Origin: Paraburkholderia sp.
GTDB taxonomy: Bacteria > Pseudomonadota > Gammaproteobacteria > Burkholderiales > Burkholderiaceae
Assembly: GCA_031286755.1 (NCBI GenBank)
Contig: JAITTX010000259.1
Coordinates: 1-59,013 of the forward strand
DNA length: 59,013 nt
Direction of reading: 5' to 3'
In this document: positions 1 to 10,694 of the stretch, piece after piece
How the letters are laid out: each line of letters begins with the position of its first letter
How positions within the stretch are numbered: the first letter of the stretch is position 1
Made by a program: the position numbers and the translations under genes
Notes under the pieces: generated by a model
Seen by the model: only the letters and a program-made list of their open reading frames with translations
What the model was told of the DNA's origin: nothing
Database searches by the model: none

Positions 1-141
1 ATGGGGGAGTCAGCAGGCCTCTGATTTGAAAGAAAGTTTATAGAGGGCCGAAAGGCAAAGCCACAACAGTCCTAGAGCGAACTAACCGGAAAACTGCGCG
101 AAAATCAAAGGAATCCCAATCAGCACCGCCCAACGCGAACC

Positions 142-2622
142 TCAATGCGCTTGCTGCCTTACACGCGCCGCTACAGCCTCGAGATCGGGCCACACGGGCT
201 GCCCGGGCGCATAGCGCGCACGAATATAGCCGGCAAGCTCGGCCATCTGCCGATCGTCAAAGCTGTCCTTGAAACCAGGCATGTACCCGAGCCCATCGGT
301 CGCGGGCTGGTCGATGCCGTGCATCAGCACACGCAGCAGATTGTCGGGGTTTGTCTGGCTCACACTGGTGTTCAGGCCCATGAGCGGGCGCACGCCAAAA
401 TGGCCGACGCCGCCCGATTCCGCATGACACACCGCGCAAGCCGTTTCGAACATGCGCCGGCCGTTCTGGAATCCCGCCACGGTGAGCGCGTCCACGCTCG
501 CGCCGGCCGCGTGTTGCGCCGCTGCCTGAGCAGCCGTTGCCGCATCGACGGATGGCGAGAGCGAGGCGATGTAATGCGCGATCGCCCGCACGTCTGACTC
601 GGGCAGGCTCGCAAGCCCGGCCACGACGGGCGCCATCGGGCCGGCGGCCACGCCGTGCTCCGGAGAGAAACCGCTGCGCAGGTACGTGAAAAGCGCGTCC
701 TCGGTCCACGGCACAGGCGCGCCGGCTGCCGCGCCATGCGCGGCGATCAGCGCGGGCGCATCCCAGCCTTCGGCGCTGCCACCCGAGAGATAAGCGAAGC
801 CCCCCTTCTCCGCGCCGAGCGCATTGCGCGGCGTATGGCACGCGCCGCAATGGCCGGCGCCGTCGACGAGATATTTGCCGCGATTCCACAGCGCCGATTT
901 CTGCGGATCGGGCCGGTACTGCGCGTCGTCGTGAAAAAGCCAGTTCCAGCCCGCCACGAGGCGGCGTTGATTCATCGGAAACGGCAACTGCGTTTGCGGC
1001 GCCGTTTGCTTCACGGCCGGTTGCGACATGAGCCATGCGTAGAGTGCCATCATGTCGGCGTCGCTCATACGCGCGAACGCCGTATAAGGAAACGCGGGAT
1101 ATAGATGGCGGCCGTCGCGCGCAATGCCCTTGCGCATCGCGCGCGCGAAAGCCTCGTAGGTCCACGCGCCAATGCCGGTCTCGCGATCGGGCGTGATGTT
1201 GGTCGACCACACCGTGCCGAAGGGCGTCTCCAATGCGAAGCCGCCCGCGTTCTGCGCGCCGCCCGGTGCGGTATGGCACACGGCGCAGTCGCCCGCGGCC
1301 GCGATCTGGCGGCCGCGCTCGAGCATCGCCGCGCTCCACATCGAGGCATCGGGGCCCGCGCCCGCGGGCAGCGGCGCGATGGGCGCGGGGCCTGGCAGCA
1401 GCGAGCACGCAAGGCCGATCAGGCCGCCCGCCACGCCGCCGATGCCGCCGCCCGCGAGCCAGCGCTTCCAGCGCGACGGCCGTTGCGACGCGCGCGGTGC
1501 TTCCAGCACAGCGGCCGGCCCGGCCTGCGCAAGCGCGCGGCGGATCGTGCCGGGATCGAAAGGCGGCGCCCGGAAGCGTACGCCGGTGGCGTCGAAAAGC
1601 GCATTGGCAATTGCGGCGGCGGCCGGCGCGGCGGCGGCGGCATCGACAGGTTTTTCGTCGCACTCGTCACGCCCAGTTAATCTGGATTCCATATCATCCG
1701 GCGCGGCAACGAGATCATGCGAAATCGATGCGCGATCGCCGGTGTCCGTCCCCGTCTCGTCGTGACTCGTGCGCGCAATGCGCCTCGCACCCGTTGCGCG
1801 CGCAACGGCTTCTTCGATCTGCCATGCGGGCATGCCCATCAGCGAGGCGGCCTCGGGGGTGCCCGCGCCCTGCCCCGCCACCACGCGCCGCACGGCAATG
1901 TCGCCGGTCTCCCGATTGACGTCGAGATCGACGACCCAGGCGGACCAGCTTGCGGGCTGTCCCGCGACCGTGGCATGGGCGGGCTTCGACGCGTAGTCGG
2001 GCAGCGCCGGGACCGTCGTGCTGGCGTCCGCCGCGCCGTCGAAGGCGAAACCGCGTCCGCGCAGCCACGGTGATGCCGGTTCGCCCGCGAGCGGCACCGC
2101 CGCGCCCCACGCGGCGCGCTCGCTCACCATGCGGATCACTTCGCGCGCGCCCGCATCGCGTGCGGCGTCCAGATGATCGAGCCGCAGCGCGACCGGGTCG
2201 CGGTGCCGCTCGTGCGCGATCTCGTCGACGAAAGACTCGCGCGCGAACGCATGCGCGGCGCCGGGAATCACGTGCGCGGGATCGTCCACCGCGAGACTCG
2301 CCTGGGCGTGACGATAGAGGAGCAGCGGTTCGGCCGCGTCGTTTTGCGAGGCGCCGGGTGCTGAATCATCGAAGGTGGTGGACTCGGACGGCGCATCGGA
2401 CGCATCCCCGCCGATGCGCGCGCGATAGTGCCATTGCGTCATCGTCCCATCGGCCGCGACGCTGGCGGCGACCGCGAGTTCCGCCTCGGCGTCGAGGCCC
2501 ATGGCCGGCCACGCGTAATGCGCGCGGCGCTGCCCGGGCGCATCGTCTTCGCGCCGGGCGGGCGCGGCCCGCGTCGCGCGGCCTTGCTGCGGACGCAACG
2601 CCTGCTGATCGTCCTCGCTCAT
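142..2622 (-). CDS. nicB: Nicotinate dehydrogenase, tri-haem cytochrome c subunit with a remnant molybdopterin domain
   Basis: An 826-residue protein that would pass electrons from nicotinate hydroxylation to the respiratory chain. Three c-type haem sites are visible: CAVCH at 446-450, CGACH at 592-596 and CAVCH at 729-733. A hydrophobic Gly-rich stretch at about 388-410 is a likely membrane anchor before the haem domains. Residues 1-375 resemble only scattered C-terminal parts of a xanthine-dehydrogenase-family Mo subunit, for example ESFVDEIAHERHRDPVALRL and AIANALFDATGVRFRAPPF, and lack the GxGE active-site motif. The intact Mo subunit is at 8259-10604. The ATG at 2622 was chosen because it overlaps the nicA stop (TGATG); the open frame extends upstream to 3225 but there it only shadows nicA. 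Distal gene of nicC-nicA-nicB. Confidence 0.85.
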   Translation of the reverse strand: MSEDDQQALRPQQGRATRAAPARREDDAPGQRRAHYAWPAMGLDAEAELAVAASVAADGTMTQWHYRARIGGDASDAPSESTTFDDSAPGASQNDAAEPLLLYRHAQASLAVDDPAHVIPGAAHAFARESFVDEIAHERHRDPVALRLDHLDAARDAGAREVIRMVSERAAWGAAVPLAGEPASPWLRGRGFAFDGAADASTTVPALPDYASKPAHATVAGQPASWSAWVVDLDVNRETGDIAVRRVVAGQGAGTPEAASLMGMPAWQIEEAVARATGARRIARTSHDETGTDTGDRASISHDLVAAPDDMESRLTGRDECDEKPVDAAAAAPAAAAIANALFDATGVRFRAPPFDPGTIRRALAQAGPAAVLEAPRASQRPSRWKRWLAGGGIGGVAGGLIGLACSLLPGPAPIAPLPAGAGPDASMWSAAMLERGRQIAAAGDCAVCHTAPGGAQNAGGFALETPFGTVWSTNITPDRETGIGAWTYEAFARAMRKGIARDGRHLYPAFPYTAFARMSDADMMALYAWLMSQPAVKQTAPQTQLPFPMNQRRLVAGWNWLFHDDAQYRPDPQKSALWNRGKYLVDGAGHCGACHTPRNALGAEKGGFAYLSGGSAEGWDAPALIAAHGAAAGAPVPWTEDALFTYLRSGFSPEHGVAAGPMAPVVAGLASLPESDVRAIAHYIASLSPSVDAATAAQAAAQHAAGASVDALTVAGFQNGRRMFETACAVCHAESGGVGHFGVRPLMGLNTSVSQTNPDNLLRVLMHGIDQPATDGLGYMPGFKDSFDDRQMAELAGYIRARYAPGQPVWPDLEAVAARVRQQAH

Positions 2623-3125
2623 CAATTCGCTTGGTCCTGCTGCAGAGACCGCGCCGCGCGCTTCACCGCGCGCACGATTTCCAGATGCGTGCCGCAGCGG
2701 CACAGGTTGAAGCGCAGCGCGTCGCGAATGGCGTCCTCGTCCGGCGACGGGTTGCGCGCGAGCAGCGCCACCGCGCTCATGATCATGCCGTTCAGGCAAT
2801 AGCCGCATTGCGCGGCCTGTTCGTCGATGAACGCCTGCTGCACCGGGTGCGGCGCTTCGAGCGTGCCGAGCCCCTCCAGCGTGGTCACTTCGCGCGAGCA
2901 CGCCACGGCCACGGGCACCACGCACGAGCGTGCCGGCTGGCCGTCGACGAGCACCGTGCAGGCGCCGCATTGCCCGAGCCCGCAGCCGTATTTGGGGCCA
3001 TTGAGCTCGCAATCGTTGCGCAGGATATAGAGCAGCGGCGTATCGGGCGTGGCGCCCTCGATGGTGCGCGTGGCGCCGTTGACGTTGAGCGCGAGCGGCG
3101 TCACGCAAGAACCGGTTTGCAACAT
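2622..3125 (-). CDS. nicA: Nicotinate dehydrogenase, [2Fe-2S] subunit
   Basis: A 167-residue small subunit of the molybdenum hydroxylase that converts nicotinate to 6-hydroxynicotinate. The plant-type [2Fe-2S] site is seen as CGLGQCGAC (Cys48, 53, 56) with Cys68. The second, helical-bundle [2Fe-2S] site is QCGYC (Cys107, 110) and CRC (Cys142, 144). This is the standard pattern for small subunits of the xanthine dehydrogenase family, and the length is normal. The ATG at 3125 is preferred over the upstream in-frame ATG at 3209, which adds an unconserved Pro/Gly-rich extension. It overlaps the cytochrome subunit gene by one base. Confidence 0.92.
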   Translation of the reverse strand: MLQTGSCVTPLALNVNGATRTIEGATPDTPLLYILRNDCELNGPKYGCGLGQCGACTVLVDGQPARSCVVPVAVACSREVTTLEGLGTLEAPHPVQQAFIDEQAAQCGYCLNGMIMSAVALLARNPSPDEDAIRDALRFNLCRCGTHLEIVRAVKRAARSLQQDQAN

Positions 3126-3258
3126 GGACTGACTCGATATTGGGGTAAGCACAGGCTGCGCGCCGCTCCCGGTTCGCAGCCCTGGCGGGCGCATGGCGTG
3201 AACGCTCACGCGTGGCGCACCGCACAGGACCTTATAACCCGCCGAAATTCGGCGCGCT

Positions 3259-4560
<1,302 letters not shown>

Positions 4561-4586
4561 TTACGGGAAATCCCGAATATTTTCGC

Positions 4587-4594
4587 TGTATACA
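4587..4594. promoter_or_regulatory. Candidate NicR operator 2
   Basis: Perfect palindrome TGTATACA in the middle of the nicC-nicE intergenic region, matching the core of the sites upstream of the nic permease and nicR. MarR-family proteins bind such short inverted repeats as dimers. Confidence 0.5.
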
Positions 4595-4639
4595 CGAGTG
4601 ATCTTGCGAGGGAATTGTTTTCCTCGTTGAACATTTCAA

Positions 4640-4650
4640 ATGTACACGCT
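4640..4650. promoter_or_regulatory. Candidate NicR operator 3
   Basis: ATGTACACGCT, followed by AGACTTTT, about 75 bases before nicE. Same TGTnnACGCT core as the sites at 4506 (bottom strand) and 11485. Three such sites in one divergent promoter would let one MarR repressor control both arms of the pathway. Confidence 0.5.
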
Positions 4651-4724
4651 AGACTTTTCCTGAAATGCGACGACTCTCGCGCAAGCGGGCATCGTCGCCG
4701 GCCAACCGCAATGGAGTGAGCGTC

Positions 4725-5477
4725 ATGAGCAAGACTTACCGCATCGGCCAGATTGTGCCGAGCTCGAACACCACGATGGAAACGGAGATTCCCGCGATGC
4801 TGCGCCTGCGCGAAGCCATCCGCCCGGAACGCTTCACGTTCCATTCGAGCCGCATGCGCATGAAGAAGGTCGTGAAGGAAGAGCTCGCGGCCATGGACGC
4901 GGAATCGGACCGCTGCGCCATCGAGCTTTCCGATGCGCGCGTGGACGTGCTCGGCTATGCGTGCCTCGTGGCGATCATGGCGATGGGCCGCGGCTATCAC
5001 CGCGTTTCGCAGGAGCGCCTTACGAAGCACACCGCCGAGAACGGCGCGAAGGCGCCGGTGCTCACGAGCGCGGGCGCGCTCGTCGATGCGCTCAAGGTGA
5101 TCGGCGCGAAGCGCATCGTGGTGGTCGCGCCGTATATGAAGCCGCTCACCGAACTGGTGGTCGATTACATCCGCCACGAAGGCTATGAAGTTCTCGATTG
5201 GCGCGCGCTCGAAATTCCCGACAACCTCGAAGTGGGCCGCCACGATCCTGCGCGTCTGCCCGAGATCGTCAAGACGCTGAATTACGCGGACGCGGATGCG
5301 ATCGTGCTCTCCGCCTGCGTGCAAATGCCCTCGCTGCCCGCCGTCGCGAAGGTCGAAGCCATGACGGGCAAGCCCGTCATCACCGCGGCCATCGCCACGA
5401 CCTACGCGATGCTGCGCGAGCTCGACCTCGAACCCATCGTGCCGGGCGCGGGCGCGCTGCTCTCCGGCGCGTACTGA
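4725..5477 (+). CDS. nicE: Maleate cis-trans isomerase
   Basis: A 250-residue member of the Asp/Glu racemase-like maleate isomerase family, which turns maleate into fumarate as the last nic step. The two expected catalytic cysteines are visible, Cys80 in GYACLVA and Cys198 in LSACVQMPS, about 118 residues apart as in the P. putida enzyme. The start at 4725 (MSKTYRIG, with GGAG about 10 bases upstream) is preferred to the in-frame ATG at 4665, which adds 20 Arg-rich residues. First gene of the rightward nicE-nicD-nicX-nicF-nicB unit. Confidence 0.94.
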   Translation: MSKTYRIGQIVPSSNTTMETEIPAMLRLREAIRPERFTFHSSRMRMKKVVKEELAAMDAESDRCAIELSDARVDVLGYACLVAIMAMGRGYHRVSQERLTKHTAENGAKAPVLTSAGALVDALKVIGAKRIVVVAPYMKPLTELVVDYIRHEGYEVLDWRALEIPDNLEVGRHDPARLPEIVKTLNYADADAIVLSACVQMPSLPAVAKVEAMTGKPVITAAIATTYAMLRELDLEPIVPGAGALLSGAY

Positions 5478-5543
5478 TACGCCGGCGCCGCGCAGTCCCG
5501 GCGCCACGCCTGCCCATCACCTCTCCATCCAACGGAGCTCCGC

Positions 5544-6395
5544 ATGTCCAGCACTTTCCTCTACGGCGCGAACGTCCACGCCAACGGCATACGCCAGCAC
5601 TATCTGCGCTATGGCGGCGCGAGCGGCGAGCGCGCCGCGCGCCCCGCAGTCATCATGATCCCCGGCATCACGAGCCCGGCCATCACGTGGGGCTTCGTTG
5701 GCGAAGTGTTCGGCGAGGCCTTCGACACCTATGTGATCGACGTGCGCGGGCGCGGCCTCTCCGAAGCCTCGGACACGCTCGACTACAGCCTCGATGCGCA
5801 AGCCGCCGACGTGCTCGCGCTCGCCGCCGCGCTGAAGCTCGAACGCTACGCCCTGGTCGGCCACTCGATGGGCGCGCGCATTGCCGCGCGCGCGGCGCTG
5901 CGCGCGACGCCCGCGCTGGCATCCGTGGTGCTGGTCGACCCGCCGGTGTCCGGGCCGGGCCGCCGCGCCTATCCGGGCCAGTTGCCCTGGTACATCGACT
6001 CGATGGCGCTCGCGCGCGCGGGCACCGACGCCGAAGGCATGCGCGCGTACTGCCCCACGTGGACCGACGACGAGTTGCGGCTGCGCGCCGAATGGCTGCA
6101 TACCTGCGACGAGCGCGCCGTGCGCGCATCGTATGAAGGTTTCCACAGCGACGATTTCCACGCCGACGCCGCCCGGCTCGAGGTGCCCTCGCTCCTCATC
6201 ACGGCCGAGCGCGGCGACGTGGTGCGCGACGAAGACGTGGCCGAATTGCAGCGCGCCACGCCCGCGATGCATCACGTGCGCGTGCCCGCCGCGGGCCACA
6301 TGATTCCATGGGACAACGCGGCCGGCTTCTACGCGGCGTTCGGCGAATTTCTCGGCGCACCGGTTTCGCGCGCCGCCGAGCGCGCCGCCGCCTGA
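5544..6395 (+). CDS. nicD: N-formylmaleamate deformylase
   Basis: A 283-residue alpha/beta hydrolase. The nucleophile elbow GHSMGAR has Ser108, an oxyanion-region sequence PGITSP is at about 40-45, and the C-terminal His lies in AAGHMIPWDN. In the nicotinate pathway NicD removes formate from N-formylmaleamate to give maleamate. Sequence alone shows only the fold; the specific reaction follows from its place between nicE and nicX. The start has a good ribosome site (CGGAG). Confidence 0.92.
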   Translation: MSSTFLYGANVHANGIRQHYLRYGGASGERAARPAVIMIPGITSPAITWGFVGEVFGEAFDTYVIDVRGRGLSEASDTLDYSLDAQAADVLALAAALKLERYALVGHSMGARIAARAALRATPALASVVLVDPPVSGPGRRAYPGQLPWYIDSMALARAGTDAEGMRAYCPTWTDDELRLRAEWLHTCDERAVRASYEGFHSDDFHADAARLEVPSLLITAERGDVVRDEDVAELQRATPAMHHVRVPAAGHMIPWDNAAGFYAAFGEFLGAPVSRAAERAAA

Positions 6396-6422
6396 TCGCC
6401 CGCGCCAACTGGAGACCCCCCG

Positions 6423-7454
6423 ATGTCCATCAGCGACCATCAATTGATCGAGGCGTGGAAGGAAGTGCTTACGCTTTCGCGCCTCGAAGCCGGCCAGACC
6501 GTCACGATCCTGACGAGCGCCGCCACCCACCCGCAGACCCTCGCCTGCGCGCTCATCGCCACGCAGCAAATGGGCGCGATCGTGAACCGGCTCGATCTGC
6601 CGCCCGTGAACGGCGAAAAGGCCTTCAGCCGCGACTCGCTCGCCTATCTCGGCACCACGCCGCTCACGGGCAACCACGCGGCCATCGCGGCGCTCAAGGC
6701 GAGCGATCTCGTGCTCGACCTCATGACGCTGCTCTTCTCGCCCGAGCAGCACGACATCCTCAAGTCGGGCACCAAAATCCTGCTCGCGGTCGAGCCGCCC
6801 GAAGTGCTCGCGCGCCTCGTGCCCAGGCCCGAGGACCGCGCGCGCGTGCTGGCGGCCACGCAGAAGATCGGCGCGGCACGCGAGATGCGCGTGAGCTCCC
6901 CGGCCGGCACGGCGCTCGTGTGCCCGCTCGGCGAGTTCGGCCCGACCGCCGAATATGGCTTCGTCGACGAACCGGGCCGCTGGGATCACTGGCCGAGCGG
7001 CTTCGCGCTCACCTTCCCGGACGACCGCACCGCGCACGGCACCATCGTGATCGACCGCGGCGACATCCTGCTGCCGCAAAAGCGCTATGTGAGCGAGCCG
7101 ATCGTGCTCACCGTCGAAGGCGGCTACGCCACGAAGATCGAAGGCGGCGTGGACGCCGCGCTGCTGCGCGACTACATGGAAACCTTCGGCGACCCGGAAG
7201 GCTATGCGATCTCCCACATCGGCTGGGGGCTCCAGCCGCGCGCGCGCTGGTCCACGCTCGGCCTCTACGATCGCGAGGCCACCATCGGCATGGACGCGCG
7301 CGCGTTCGAGGGCAACTTCCTGTTCTCGCTCGGACCGAACAACGAGGGCGGCGGCCAGCGCACCACCACCTGCCATATCGACATTCCGCTGCGCAACTGC
7401 ACCGTCCGGCTCGACGACGAAGTGGTCGTGCGCGATGGGCGCGTGTGCGCCTGA
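6423..7454 (+). CDS. nicX: 2,5-dihydroxypyridine 5,6-dioxygenase
   Basis: A 343-residue mononuclear Fe(II) extradiol-like dioxygenase that opens 2,5-dihydroxypyridine to N-formylmaleamate. His265 (SHIGWG) and the His318-x-Asp320 pair (TCHIDIP) fall at the positions I recall for the iron ligands of P. putida NicX. The length matches the family. It starts 27 bases after nicD with ribosome site GGAGACCCCCCG and is followed by nicF after 28 bases. Confidence 0.95.
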   Translation: MSISDHQLIEAWKEVLTLSRLEAGQTVTILTSAATHPQTLACALIATQQMGAIVNRLDLPPVNGEKAFSRDSLAYLGTTPLTGNHAAIAALKASDLVLDLMTLLFSPEQHDILKSGTKILLAVEPPEVLARLVPRPEDRARVLAATQKIGAAREMRVSSPAGTALVCPLGEFGPTAEYGFVDEPGRWDHWPSGFALTFPDDRTAHGTIVIDRGDILLPQKRYVSEPIVLTVEGGYATKIEGGVDAALLRDYMETFGDPEGYAISHIGWGLQPRARWSTLGLYDREATIGMDARAFEGNFLFSLGPNNEGGGQRTTTCHIDIPLRNCTVRLDDEVVVRDGRVCA

Positions 7455-7482
7455 GCATTCACCCTTTGCTACGACTCCCGAC

Positions 7483-8136
7483 ATGAACGATCTCTCGCAA
7501 CTCCCGCAGCACGCCGAAGCCTCGGTCTACAAACAACAGGGCTTCGGCACGCCGCTACCCGTGAAGGGCAATATCGGACTCCTGATCGTCGATTTCGTGG
7601 TCGGCTTCGCGGACCCGAAGACCTTCGGCGGCGGCAACATCCTGCCCGCCGTCGCGCGCACGCAGCAAGCGCTCGCGCTGGCACGCGAGCACGGCTGGCC
7701 AGTGGCGCACAGCCGCATTGTCTACGCCGCGGACGGCAGCGACGACAATGTGTTTTCGCTGAAAGTGCCGGGCATGGCCACGCTCACCGAGGACCATCCG
7801 AACAGCGCGATCGTGCCCGAACTCACGCCCGCGCCGGGCGAGCTCGTAGTGCGCAAGACCGTGCCTTCGGCGTTCTTCGGCACGCAGCTCGCCCCCTGGC
7901 TCACGCAGCGCGCCGTGCAGACGCTGCTGGTGGCCGGCGCCGTGACGAGCGGCTGCGTGCGCGCGAGCGTGGTCGATGCCATGTCGTACGGCTTTCGCCC
8001 GCTCGTGCTGGCCGATTGCGTGGGCGACCGCGCGATCGAGCCGCACAACGCGAATCTCTTCGACATGCAGCAGAAGTACGCGGCCGTGATGCCGCTTGCC
8101 GAGGCCATCGCCGCAATCGAGGCCGCGCGGCGCTGA
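7483..8136 (+). CDS. nicF: Maleamate amidohydrolase
   Basis: A 217-residue cysteine hydrolase of the isochorismatase family that hydrolyses maleamate to maleate and ammonia. The Asp-Lys-Cys triad is visible: Asp37 in LLIVDFV, Lys125 in VVRKTVPS, and Cys158 in VTSGCVRASVVDA, with a cis-peptide-type AVTSG just before it. The open frame begins earlier, inside nicX, but the ATG at 7483 gives the normal family length. It closes the set of hydrolytic steps of the pathway. Confidence 0.94.
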   Translation: MNDLSQLPQHAEASVYKQQGFGTPLPVKGNIGLLIVDFVVGFADPKTFGGGNILPAVARTQQALALAREHGWPVAHSRIVYAADGSDDNVFSLKVPGMATLTEDHPNSAIVPELTPAPGELVVRKTVPSAFFGTQLAPWLTQRAVQTLLVAGAVTSGCVRASVVDAMSYGFRPLVLADCVGDRAIEPHNANLFDMQQKYAAVMPLAEAIAAIEAARR

Positions 8137-8258
8137 ACGCGGCGTGCGGCTCGTTTGACGCGATGTTTTTGTCGATTTAACGTTAGGTACGCATCACGCC
8201 ATCGTCACGCGTGGCCGCGCATGAATGAAGCGCGGCCGGGCGGGACGTGCACGCGACG

Positions 8259-10604
8259 ATGCTTGCTGCGTCCGCACTGGAACTCTCTGCCGTGAACCGC
8301 TCCGAATTGCTCGCCCGCGCGGGCTGCCTCACCGTCGTGCGCCAGCCCGCGCCGCCCGTCAAGCCCGCGCCCGGCCAGCCGGGCAGTCTGTCCTCGTTCG
8401 TCCCCGAGGTACCCGAGGTATTCGTGGCGGTGCTCGACGACGGCCGCATGCTCGCCTTCAACGGCCACGTCGATCTGGGCACTGGCATTCGCACTTCGCT
8501 CGCCCAGATCGTAGCCGAGGAACTGGACGTGCCCGCCGCGCGCGTGCAGATGCAGCTCGGCCATACCGCCGTCACGCCGAATCAGGGCCCCACCATCGCG
8601 AGCGCGTCGATCCAGATCTCCGCCACGCCGCTGCGTTGCGCGGCGGCGCAGGCCCGCAACGCGCTGCTGCAACTGGCCGCCGAACGTTTCGGCGTGAGCG
8701 TCGAGGCGCTCGCGACCGATAACGCCGAGGTGTTTTTCGCCGATGCCGCCTCTGCAACCACCTCTGCAACCGACACGCGCCGCGTGAGCTTTGCCGAACT
8801 CGTCGCGGGCCGGCGCATCGTGCTCGATCTCGACCTCAAAGCCGCGGTCAAGGATCCGTCGACGTATCGCGTGATCGGCAAATCGTCGCCGCGCGTCGAC
8901 ATTCCCGCGAAGGCCACGGGCGCCCTCACCTTCGTGCACGACATGCGCGTGCCGGGCATGCTGCACGGGCGCGTCGTGCGCCCGCCCTATGCGGGCATCG
9001 ACAGCGGCGCCTTCGTCGGCCGCCTGCTCGACGAAGTCGATCGCGACTCGGTCGCGCACGTGCCGGGTTTGCGCGCCGTGGTCGTGCTTGGCGATTTCGT
9101 CGGCGTGGTATGCGAGCGCGAGGAGCAGGCCATGCGCGCCGCGCGCGAATTGCGCGTGAAGTGGAAGCCACTGCCGGCGCTGCCCGCGCTCGACGACCCG
9201 GGCGCCGCGATCAAGGCCGCGCCCGCGAAGCGCCGGCTTTTGCTCGAGGAAGGCGACGTGGAGGCCGCGCGCGCCGCGCCCGGTACGCTCACGATCTCGC
9301 GCACTTATGTGTGGCCGTATCAGATGCACGGCTCGATTGGGCCGTCGTGCGCGCTCGCCGACTATCGCGAACCCGGGGCGGGCCGCATCACGGTCTGGTC
9401 GGGCACCCAGAACCCGGTCTCGCTGCGCTACGACCTGGCGACGCTCGCGGGCCGCGATGAAGCCGACATCGACATCGTGCGCATGGAGGCGGCGGGCTGC
9501 TACGGCCGCAATTGCGCCGACGACGTCTGCGGCGACGCGCTACTGCTCTCGCGCGCGGTAGGCGCACCCGTGCGCGTGCAGCTCACGCGCGCCGACGAAC
9601 ACGCTTGGGAGCCCAAGGGCACGGGCCAGGTGATCGACGTGACCGGGACGGTGACGCGCGAAGGCCGCATGACGGGCTACGACTTCGTCGCGCGCTACCC
9701 CTCGAACGACGCGCCGCTGCTTGCCGCGCTGCTCACTGGCGTGGTGTCGAGCGAGCCGCGCGTGTTCGAAATGGGCGATCGCACAGCGGTCTCGCCGTAT
9801 CTCAGCGCGAGCCGGCGCTTCGCCTGCGACGACCTCGCGCCGCTCGTGCGCGCATCGTGGCTGCGCGGCGTCTCGGCGCTGCCGAATTCATTCGCGCACG
9901 ATGCGTTCGCCGACGAGCTCGCGGCGCTCACGGGCGTCGACCCGCTCGAATTCCGCCTGCGCCATCTTGGCGACACCCGCGACGACACGCGCGCCGCCGA
10001 GTTGCTCGAAGCCGTTGCTCAACGCGCGGGCTGGCAGGCGCGCGCCTCGCGCAACGCGCCCTTGCGCGGGGGCGAGCGCTACGCGCGCGGACGGGGCGTC
10101 GCCTACGCGCGCTACGTGCATAGCCGCTTTCCCGGCTTTGGCGCCGCGTGGTCTGCGTGGGTGGCCGAAGTCGTGGTCGATCGCCTGACCGGAGAAGTTC
10201 GCGTCGAGCGCATCACCGTGGGCCAGGACACGGGCACGATGATCAACCCCGACGGCGTGCGCCATCAGATCCACGGCAACGTGATACAGGTGTTGAGCCG
10301 CTCGCTGAAAGAGCGCGTGCGTTTCGCCGACGGCAAGGTCGCCAGCCGCGAATGGGGCAGCTATCCGATTCTCACCTTCCCCGAATTGCCCGCCGTGGAT
10401 GTCGTGCTGATGCCGCGCCAGGGCGAGCCACCGCTAGGCGCGGGAGAATCGGCCTCGGTGCCCGGGCCGGCGGCGCTCGCCAACGCGATTCACGACGCAA
10501 CCGGTGTGCGCTTCTATGCGCCGCCCTTCACGCCCGACACGATCCGCGCGGGGCTGCGCGAAGCAGGCGCGCTGCTGGAACCGCAGCACGCGGCGCACGT
10601 CTGA
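8259..10604 (+). CDS. nicB: Nicotinate dehydrogenase, molybdopterin-binding subunit
   Basis: About 781 residues, corresponding to the N-terminal Mo-binding half of the long NicB protein of P. putida, here a separate gene. It carries full-length xanthine-dehydrogenase-family signatures: GHVDLGTGIRTSLAQ, GPTIASASIQIS, TYVWPYQMHGSIGPSCALAD, AGCYGRNCADD and the catalytic-Glu motif PLGAGES near the C-terminus. There are no haem motifs. The start is uncertain: ATG 8259, GTG 8247 or GTG 8293; the well-conserved part begins at about LLARAGCLTVVRQ. Last gene of the rightward nic operon, 122 bases after nicF, while its partners NicA and the cytochrome are on the other strand. Confidence 0.88.
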   Translation: MLAASALELSAVNRSELLARAGCLTVVRQPAPPVKPAPGQPGSLSSFVPEVPEVFVAVLDDGRMLAFNGHVDLGTGIRTSLAQIVAEELDVPAARVQMQLGHTAVTPNQGPTIASASIQISATPLRCAAAQARNALLQLAAERFGVSVEALATDNAEVFFADAASATTSATDTRRVSFAELVAGRRIVLDLDLKAAVKDPSTYRVIGKSSPRVDIPAKATGALTFVHDMRVPGMLHGRVVRPPYAGIDSGAFVGRLLDEVDRDSVAHVPGLRAVVVLGDFVGVVCEREEQAMRAARELRVKWKPLPALPALDDPGAAIKAAPAKRRLLLEEGDVEAARAAPGTLTISRTYVWPYQMHGSIGPSCALADYREPGAGRITVWSGTQNPVSLRYDLATLAGRDEADIDIVRMEAAGCYGRNCADDVCGDALLLSRAVGAPVRVQLTRADEHAWEPKGTGQVIDVTGTVTREGRMTGYDFVARYPSNDAPLLAALLTGVVSSEPRVFEMGDRTAVSPYLSASRRFACDDLAPLVRASWLRGVSALPNSFAHDAFADELAALTGVDPLEFRLRHLGDTRDDTRAAELLEAVAQRAGWQARASRNAPLRGGERYARGRGVAYARYVHSRFPGFGAAWSAWVAEVVVDRLTGEVRVERITVGQDTGTMINPDGVRHQIHGNVIQVLSRSLKERVRFADGKVASREWGSYPILTFPELPAVDVVLMPRQGEPPLGAGESASVPGPAALANAIHDATGVRFYAPPFTPDTIRAGLREAGALLEPQHAAHV

Positions 10605-10640
10605 TCGCGCCGCTCGTGGCGGCTACGGCGAACCTCGCGG

Positions 10641-10669
10641 CCAATCACCACCAATCACCACCAATCACG
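10641..10669. repeat. Short tandem repeat, 3 x 10 bp
   Basis: Three head-to-tail copies of CCAATCACCA, the last with one change, in the gap between the convergent nicB (Mo subunit) and nicR genes. No known function. Confidence 0.8.
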
Positions 10670-10694
10670 ATCCCGCGACGAACGCCGGCGCCGC

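Noticed and set aside
2622..3225. Upstream extension of the cytochrome subunit frame to 3225 (1027 residues)
   Set aside because: The extra part is Arg/Ala/His-rich and lies over nicA in another frame; the ATG at 2622 overlaps the nicA stop and gives a sensible protein.
5517..7484. 655-residue minus-strand frame under nicD and nicX
   Set aside because: No recognisable domain, His/Arg/Gly-rich, and fully antisense to two genes with catalytic motifs.
10641..10669. CRISPR-like repeat
   Set aside because: Only three 10-bp units with no spacers; a simple tandem repeat.
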